Assembly: GCA_947445425.1 (NCBI GenBank)
Contig: CANFFA010000006.1
Location: 1-18,290, forward strand
DNA length: 18,290 bases
Direction: 5' to 3'
Source of the DNA: Paludibacteraceae bacterium
GTDB taxonomy: Bacteria > Bacteroidota > Bacteroidia > Bacteroidales > Paludibacteraceae
Positions within the stretch are counted from its first letter, which is position 1; each line of letters opens with the position of its first letter. A model generated the notes under the pieces. The model was not told the origin of the DNA. It did not search any database and saw only the letters and a program-made list of their open reading frames with translations. A program made the translations under genes and the position numbers. Below are positions 14,364-18,290 of this stretch, piece after piece.

Positions 14364-14942
14364 ATGACTGAAGAAATAAATCAAGCAATACCAGTAAGTT
14401 ACTTTGACATAGACAAAGCAACAAAAATAAAGGGATTCACAATGCCTTCGGACATTCTGACTTGTTCATTGCTTCGAACGCTTGCAGTATCAAAACCGGC
14501 AAGTAAGTTTCTTGAACTTGGTACAGGCACCGGACTTTCAACATCTTGGATTCTTGACGGAATGGACGACAGTTCCACTATCGTTTCTATTGATAATGAT
14601 GAAACGCTATTACAGATTGCTCAAACATTTCTGGGACACGACAAAAGACTAAGTTTAGTGCTCACAGATGGCGAAGAATGGGTCAAAGCTAACGAGGGGC
14701 AGAAATTTGATTACATATTTGCAGACACATGGCACGGAAAATATCTTCTTTTGGACGAAGTATTAGCGATGTTAAACAAGGGTGGACTTTACATTGTAGA
14801 TGATATGCTTCCACAACCAAACTGGCCTGAAGGACATCAAGAAAAAGCCATTAATTTCGTAAAATCCTTAGAAAGCAGAAATGACTTGTCTTTAACCAAA
14901 CAGATTTGGGCAACAGGAATCATTATTGCTGTGAAAAAATAA
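14364..14942 (+). CDS. Class I SAM-dependent methyltransferase (O-methyltransferase-like)
   Basis: From the ATG at 14364 the protein has 192 residues. It shows motif I FLELGTGTG (about 49-57), an acidic end to strand 2 (VSIDND, 74-79), DYIFADTW (116-123) and GGLYIVDDML (140-149), the usual Rossmann methyltransferase order. It is closest in style to small-molecule O-methyltransferases, with 'TMPSDI' before motif I. The substrate is unknown. A longer frame from 14265 exists, but its first 33 residues are low-complexity and Lys-rich, and the poly-A tract before 14364 is typical of Bacteroidota translation starts. It stands alone, followed by a 170-bp gap. Confidence 0.85.
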   Translation: MTEEINQAIPVSYFDIDKATKIKGFTMPSDILTCSLLRTLAVSKPASKFLELGTGTGLSTSWILDGMDDSSTIVSIDNDETLLQIAQTFLGHDKRLSLVLTDGEEWVKANEGQKFDYIFADTWHGKYLLLDEVLAMLNKGGLYIVDDMLPQPNWPEGHQEKAINFVKSLESRNDLSLTKQIWATGIIIAVKK

Positions 14943-15115
14943 TTTTGATGCTTTTGAATTGAACTGAGTTATCAATTGGACAAAAAAGTGAAAGCTGCTA
15001 GTAAACAAATAGGTTCATTGGCCCAGTCGTTAGGCTGCAAAAAAATAAAAAAATGACAGACTTTTGCAATCAGAACATTAGCAGTCAAAGCTCTACTAAT
15101 ATTTAGAAAAACAGA

Positions 15116-15721
15116 ATGAAAAAGTATTGGATTTTAGTATTATTATTTTTAATTGGATTGACAATTTCAGGGATCCATCCACATGATTATTTCACATGGA
15201 TGCTTGAAGTATTTCCTTCAATAATTGGATTAGTTATATTGGTTATAACCTTTAAGAAATTTAGTTTTTCTTATTTGGTTTATGTGCTAATACTATTACA
15301 TTCTTATATTCTTTTTGTCGGTGGACACTATACTTATGCTGAGGTTCCTCTTTTTGATTGGATCAAAGACTTATTTAATCAAAGTCGTAATAATTATGAT
15401 AAATTAGGTCATTTTGCACAAGGCTTTGTTCCCGCAATTATTGTTAGAGAGTTATATGTCAGATTAGAAATTGTAAAAAAAGGCTGGACCTCATTTTTGA
15501 CAATTTGCACATGTCTAAGTATAAGTGTTTTATATGAATTCTTAGAATGGTTTGTTGCAATAGCATCTGGACAATCAGCAGATTCATTTTTAGGAACACA
15601 AGGATACGTCTGGGATACTCAGTCAGACATGTTGTACGCATTGATAGGTGCCATTTCCATGATTATTTTTTTGTCACGAATACATGACAAACAAATTGAT
15701 AAAATAAAAAACCTTGCATAA
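15116..15721 (+). CDS. DUF2238 / YjdF-family inner-membrane protein
   Basis: The 201-residue protein has about six hydrophobic segments and the full motif set of DUF2238: GGHYTYAEVPLFDW (69-82), RNNYDKLGHFAQGF (91-104), YEFLEWF (140-146) and LGTQGYVWDTQSDM (159-172). The conserved His, Asp and Glu residues within membrane segments suggest metal binding or an enzyme activity, but the function is unknown. Escherichia coli YjdF belongs to the same family. It is a single gene, separated from its neighbours and AT-rich, like the genes on either side. Confidence 0.88.
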   Translation: MKKYWILVLLFLIGLTISGIHPHDYFTWMLEVFPSIIGLVILVITFKKFSFSYLVYVLILLHSYILFVGGHYTYAEVPLFDWIKDLFNQSRNNYDKLGHFAQGFVPAIIVRELYVRLEIVKKGWTSFLTICTCLSISVLYEFLEWFVAIASGQSADSFLGTQGYVWDTQSDMLYALIGAISMIIFLSRIHDKQIDKIKNLA

Positions 15722-15796
15722 CGACAAAGAAGACACATTTACTTGGACGACTTCAACAAAACTGAATCAAAAAAAACAACTTTACAAAAATTATCA

Positions 15797-16447
15797 ATGA
15801 TGACAAAAAGGATAGTATTATGTATTCTATTTTCAATGAGTATTTCAAGTTTTAATCTTATGTATTCTCAACTTTATAAGAATATATGGATCAATGGAAA
15901 TGTAGGTCTTAGTGAAATTGCTGGTGATTTTGGAAGATCTACTTCCTTGGGCCAAGATAAAGGGCTAAACATGGGAGTACAAATTATTAAGCAAACTAAT
16001 TTTGGACTTAATATAGGTGTAGGTTATGAGTTTAACCACATTAACAATACTTTTTTTAATACAAGTACCGGCCTAATGGATGCTAATGTGGAGACAAATT
16101 TACATGAACTAGAGCTTGTCTTTAATTACAATCTTGTACCTTTATTTATCGAGAATTATCCATTTAAATTTTCGATTGGTTGGATATATAGCATTTATCA
16201 GTCTAATCACAATTTTAATCGTACGGACTTTCAAAACACTTTTGGAATGTATAAAAACTTCAGTACTGGTACTATCACTTATCCGAATCTCATTTTAAGT
16301 TATGACTTTGGAAAAATTCAATTGGGATTAAGTTCTAAAATTGGGTTTGCAAACAATGATTATTTGGATGGACTTCATTCAAAATTTACAGGATCAAATG
16401 ATGCGATATTTGTAACATCAATCTCTTTAGGGTATCGGATTCTTTAA
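15797..16447 (+). CDS. Small outer-membrane beta-barrel-like protein
   Basis: From the ATG at 15797 (or 15800) the protein begins MMTKRIVLCILFSMSISSFN and continues LMYSQ, a signal peptide with likely cleavage around YS-Q. The roughly 190-residue mature part alternates polar and hydrophobic residues in strands ending in aromatics (GVGYEFNHI, LVFNYNLVPLF, FSIGWIYSIY, LILSYDFGKI, IQLGLSSKIGF) and ends in the strand VTSISLGYRIL, as outer-membrane barrels do. Eight strands would fit the size. A longer frame from a TTG at 15743 would put charged residues before the signal and is less likely. No family is recognised. An inverted repeat at 16494-16524 follows. Confidence 0.65.
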   Translation: MMTKRIVLCILFSMSISSFNLMYSQLYKNIWINGNVGLSEIAGDFGRSTSLGQDKGLNMGVQIIKQTNFGLNIGVGYEFNHINNTFFNTSTGLMDANVETNLHELELVFNYNLVPLFIENYPFKFSIGWIYSIYQSNHNFNRTDFQNTFGMYKNFSTGTITYPNLILSYDFGKIQLGLSSKIGFANNDYLDGLHSKFTGSNDAIFVTSISLGYRIL

Positions 16448-16493
16448 TTCGACAGTTGAATTCTAACGATCCAACATCAGAAGAGGAAATTTG

Positions 16494-16524
16494 GATTCTA
16501 ATACAACCAAAGAAAATTAGAATC
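16494..16524 (+). terminator. Possible hairpin after the barrel-protein gene
   Basis: GATTCTAAT (16494-16502) pairs perfectly with ATTAGAATC (16516-16524). An alternative stem AATCTG/CAGATT (16521-16526 with 16538-16543) is followed by TTTT. It may be a weak terminator. Confidence 0.4.
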
Positions 16525-16574
16525 TGATAGGCAAAAACAGATTTTGGATTGTATATGGATGGCCTGTTTTGTAG

Positions 16575-16594
16575 AGACGGGGCGCGCCCCGTCT
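16575..16594. repeat. REP-like palindrome, AGACGGGGCG type
   Basis: A perfect 20-bp palindrome centred on GGGGCGCGCCCC with outer AGACG/CGTCT. It shares its arms with the copy at 16855-16880, which lies 280 bp closer to the RAYT gene, and its outer arms with the palindrome inside the methyltransferase gene. Confidence 0.88.
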
Positions 16595-16758
16595 ATCTGA
16601 CAATAAAAACCCGCCGTTCAAACAATATGGACCCATATCCATCTAAAAATAATATCCCTACCAAACAATAAAAACCCATCCATCATCGTTTTTGATAATA
16701 TGGATCTGTCTAATCATCATTTAGTGAATTATTCATTAAAAACGGTATGGAAATGTTT

Positions 16759-16802
16759 GGGCTATGATTAGGTTATGATTGGGTTATGATTGGGTTATGA
16801 TT
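16759..16802. repeat. Four tandem 11-bp repeats (GGGTTATGATT)
   Basis: Four head-to-tail units begin at 16759, 16770, 16781 and 16792. The last two are identical and the first two differ by one base each. They lie between the two REP-like palindromes upstream of the RAYT gene. Confidence 0.88.
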
Positions 16803-16854
16803 GGAATATAAACTAGGGATCGCTTCTTAAATTTGGGATTTTCTATATACGCAA

Positions 16855-16880
16855 TAGAGACGGGGCACGCCCCGTCTCTA
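16855..16880. repeat. REP-like palindrome directly upstream of the RAYT gene
   Basis: Two 12-bp arms TAGAGACGGGGC and their complement flank AC. It ends 32 bp before the transposase ATG at 16913, the typical place for a REP recognised by its RAYT. Confidence 0.9.
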
Positions 16881-16912
16881 CGGACAGTCCAAACAGAATT
16901 AATAGAAATGAT

Positions 16913-17494
16913 ATGGATACACTAAAATTTCAAAATAAATACCGTATTCCGTCGACCCGTGCAGAATGGCATGATTATAATGGCGGTATCTATTTCATTA
17001 CCATCTGAACGGCTGTTCATGAACCATATTTTGGCAGAATAGAAAATGCTACCATGAAGTTGAATGCACTAGGAACCTTTGTGGAGGACAATATTCTAAA
17101 TTTACAAGATCATTATCCCTATGCTAAAATTGAACAACATCAGGTGATGCCCAATCATATACATTTAATTGTGTTTATTGATGAAAATCAGAAGGATCCA
17201 CGTGTTTCGCTACAAGTACAGAAACAGTCAGTCGAAACAATAAATGTAAAGATGCAATCAATTTCTCAACACAAAGGATTAGTTTCCGTGGCAATGGGTG
17301 GTTTGAAGTCGGCGATAACAAAACAGGCCCATTTAAACAAGATTGAATTTGGATGGCAGGAACGTTTTCATGACCATATTATCCGAGATCAAGAAGAATA
17401 CAACCGAATTTCAACTTATATAACAAACAACCCTATAAGCTGGGAATCAGATAAATTTCACATAAATGAATTAGCTTCTCTGCTGTCCAATTAG
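16913..17494 (+). pseudogene. REP-associated tyrosine transposase (RAYT, Y1/IS200-like), interrupted by TGA
   Basis: The frame from the ATG at 16913 encodes a 193-codon RAYT: MDTLKFQNKYRIPSTRAEWH, DYNGGIYFITI, then TGA at 17006-17008, and on in the same frame to TAVHEPYFGRI and the stop at 17492. The HUH motif is HQVMPNHIHLI (His at about 81 and 83), and the catalytic tyrosine is in EEYNRISTYITNNPISW (about 163 or 169). RAYTs usually read 'FxTICTxx' here, so a single C-to-A change of TGC to TGA would explain the break. The rest of the frame is intact, so inactivation looks recent unless the codon is read through. A shorter product from the ATG at 17054 would keep HUH and tyrosine but lack the first strand. 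Confidence 0.85.
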
Positions 17495-17584
17495 AATGAT
17501 ACTGCATGTGGAAGTAGACTAACTCCGTTAATCTGTAAAATATTTTGAAAACATGTTGAAACCACTTATCAAAAGTCAAATAAA

Positions 17585-18157
17585 CTACTTCCCCATTGAA
17601 TTAAAACGATACGAGAAAGCCAGCATCACAAAGCTTTTCATGGTATTAAATTGCTGATCCTCTACATAATTACTTGAAATAACCTGAGAAACACTCAACT
17701 GCTGTTGTAAAATATCATTCATCAAAAAAGAAAGCGTGCCCGCGTTATTTTCCAAAAAGGACTTGCTTAATTCCACATTCCACAACAATTCATTTCTACT
17801 GTAAGCAGAAGAAAATCCGGTGAGCTTACGAAAATTGAGACCAGAGGCAACTGTCCATGCTGCAGGAAGTGTCAATTGTGCACTGAGAAATCCACCCAAT
17901 GTTGTGTTGTGTTTTGGAAGCAGGTTTTCCATCGAATAAGTTGTTGAATTCAGCACATAACTTACTTTTGACATCAAGTAAAGCCATTCCCATTTATAAC
18001 TCAATCCCAATTCATCATTCACAGTCAAAGTAGTAGCAATATTCTTTTCACTGCTAGCCGCATTGGTCAAGGAAGAGAAACCGATAATATTTCGTAAGCC
18101 TGATTGTAAATTATTATTGATTTGAAAGTATTTTAAGAAAGGTCTACTGTACATCAT
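17585..18157 (-). pseudogene. C-terminal fragment of an outer-membrane beta-barrel (TonB-receptor-like) protein
   Basis: The 190 residues consist of barrel strands and end with a stretch typical of the OMP_b-brl_3 family C-terminus: VELSKSFLENNAGTLSFLMNDIL and later MKSFVMLAFSYRFNSMGK. Full-length members have roughly 700-1100 residues with an N-terminal carboxypeptidase-like and plug region, all missing here. An in-frame TAG lies two codons before the ATG at 18157, and the sequence beyond does not continue the barrel; it is a repeat-like stretch with a palindrome. It has no signal peptide. It is best read as a remnant of a gene cut off by rearrangement or repeat insertion. Confidence 0.6.
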
Positions 18158-18202
18158 GGTCTACATATTCCGGAGCATACCCACCCACTTTTGAGTAACA
18201 AC

Positions 18203-18223
18203 CTTTCAGTTTCAAACTGAAAG
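18203..18223. repeat. 21-bp palindrome CTTTCAGTTT-C-AAACTGAAAG
   Basis: Perfect 10-bp arms around one base, with a near-match of CAAC/GTTG outside the arms. It lies 46 bp beyond the break of the barrel-protein fragment. Neighbouring minus-strand sequence reads openly as FSLKLKGCYSKVGGYAPEYV, so the whole stretch may be a longer dispersed repeat. Confidence 0.8.
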
Positions 18224-18290
18224 TTGCCCATCCAAAACCACGTTTTTCAGGTCCGTTTGCCTATAAAATAGGCCCCAAACAGGATGAAAA

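Larger units (their letters stand above)
16525..16912. other. Repeat-rich gap upstream of the RAYT gene
   Basis: About 390 bp without a gene. It contains the two GAGACG-type palindromes, the 11-bp tandem array, a 14-bp palindrome ATATGG-AC-CCATAT (16625-16638), and the phrase ACAATAAAAACCC in two places (near 16600 and 16666). This is the usual surrounding of a REP/RAYT locus. Confidence 0.65.

Noticed and set aside
15743..15796. TTG-initiated extension of the barrel protein
   Set aside because: It would place charged residues before a normal signal peptide; the ATG at 15797 is preferred.

Overview
The window looks like an accessory region of a Bacteroidota chromosome. The evidence is AT-rich DNA, no Shine-Dalgarno sequences, repeated matches to the Bacteroidota -7 promoter element TAnnTTTG, a lipoprotein with a flavobacterial-type export signal, and an OMP_b-brl_3-like beta-barrel fragment. 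Family assignments come from motifs and memory, not from database searches.

Positions 1-8856 form a minus-strand defence-type block. In transcription order it holds a YeeA/MmeI-like adenine-type DNA methyltransferase (8856-6196), a GxxExxY PDDEXK protein (6031-5633), a DUF1016/YhcG PDDEXK nuclease-like protein (5484-4348), an SF2 DExH helicase (3817-1682), a GIY-YIG/T5orf172 protein overlapping the helicase by 11 bp (1692-505), and the start of an AAA ATPase (345-1). The methyltransferase, helicase and GIY-YIG genes match the Bacillus yeeA-yeeB-yeeC gene set in order, length and domain type. The two small nuclease genes sit between the methyltransferase and the helicase like a nested insertion. 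The GxxExxY gene is bracketed by direct and inverted AT-rich repeats. The YhcG gene carries three in-phase palindromes, with a fourth copy outside it. The methyltransferase carries another in-frame palindrome. The 530-bp gap upstream of the helicase holds two clusters of 11-bp repeats around the predicted helicase promoter, then a divergent promoter and terminator that predict a small RNA of about 60 nt.

Positions 8929-13831 hold a small coiled-coil gene with its own terminator, a serine-rich repeat lipoprotein, and two convergent major-facilitator transporters (one drug-export-like, one Spinster/ACS-like).

Positions 14364-16447 hold three separately spaced, AT-rich plus-strand genes: a SAM methyltransferase, a DUF2238/YjdF membrane protein and a small outer-membrane barrel-like protein.

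Positions 16450-18290 are dominated by repeats. There are two GAGACG...CGTCTC palindromes, an 11-bp tandem repeat, a REP-associated tyrosine transposase (RAYT) broken by one in-frame TGA, and a C-terminal fragment of an outer-membrane barrel protein next to a further palindrome. The palindrome beside the transposase has the same outer arms as the one inside the methyltransferase gene, which suggests that REP-like sequences have spread into the defence genes.
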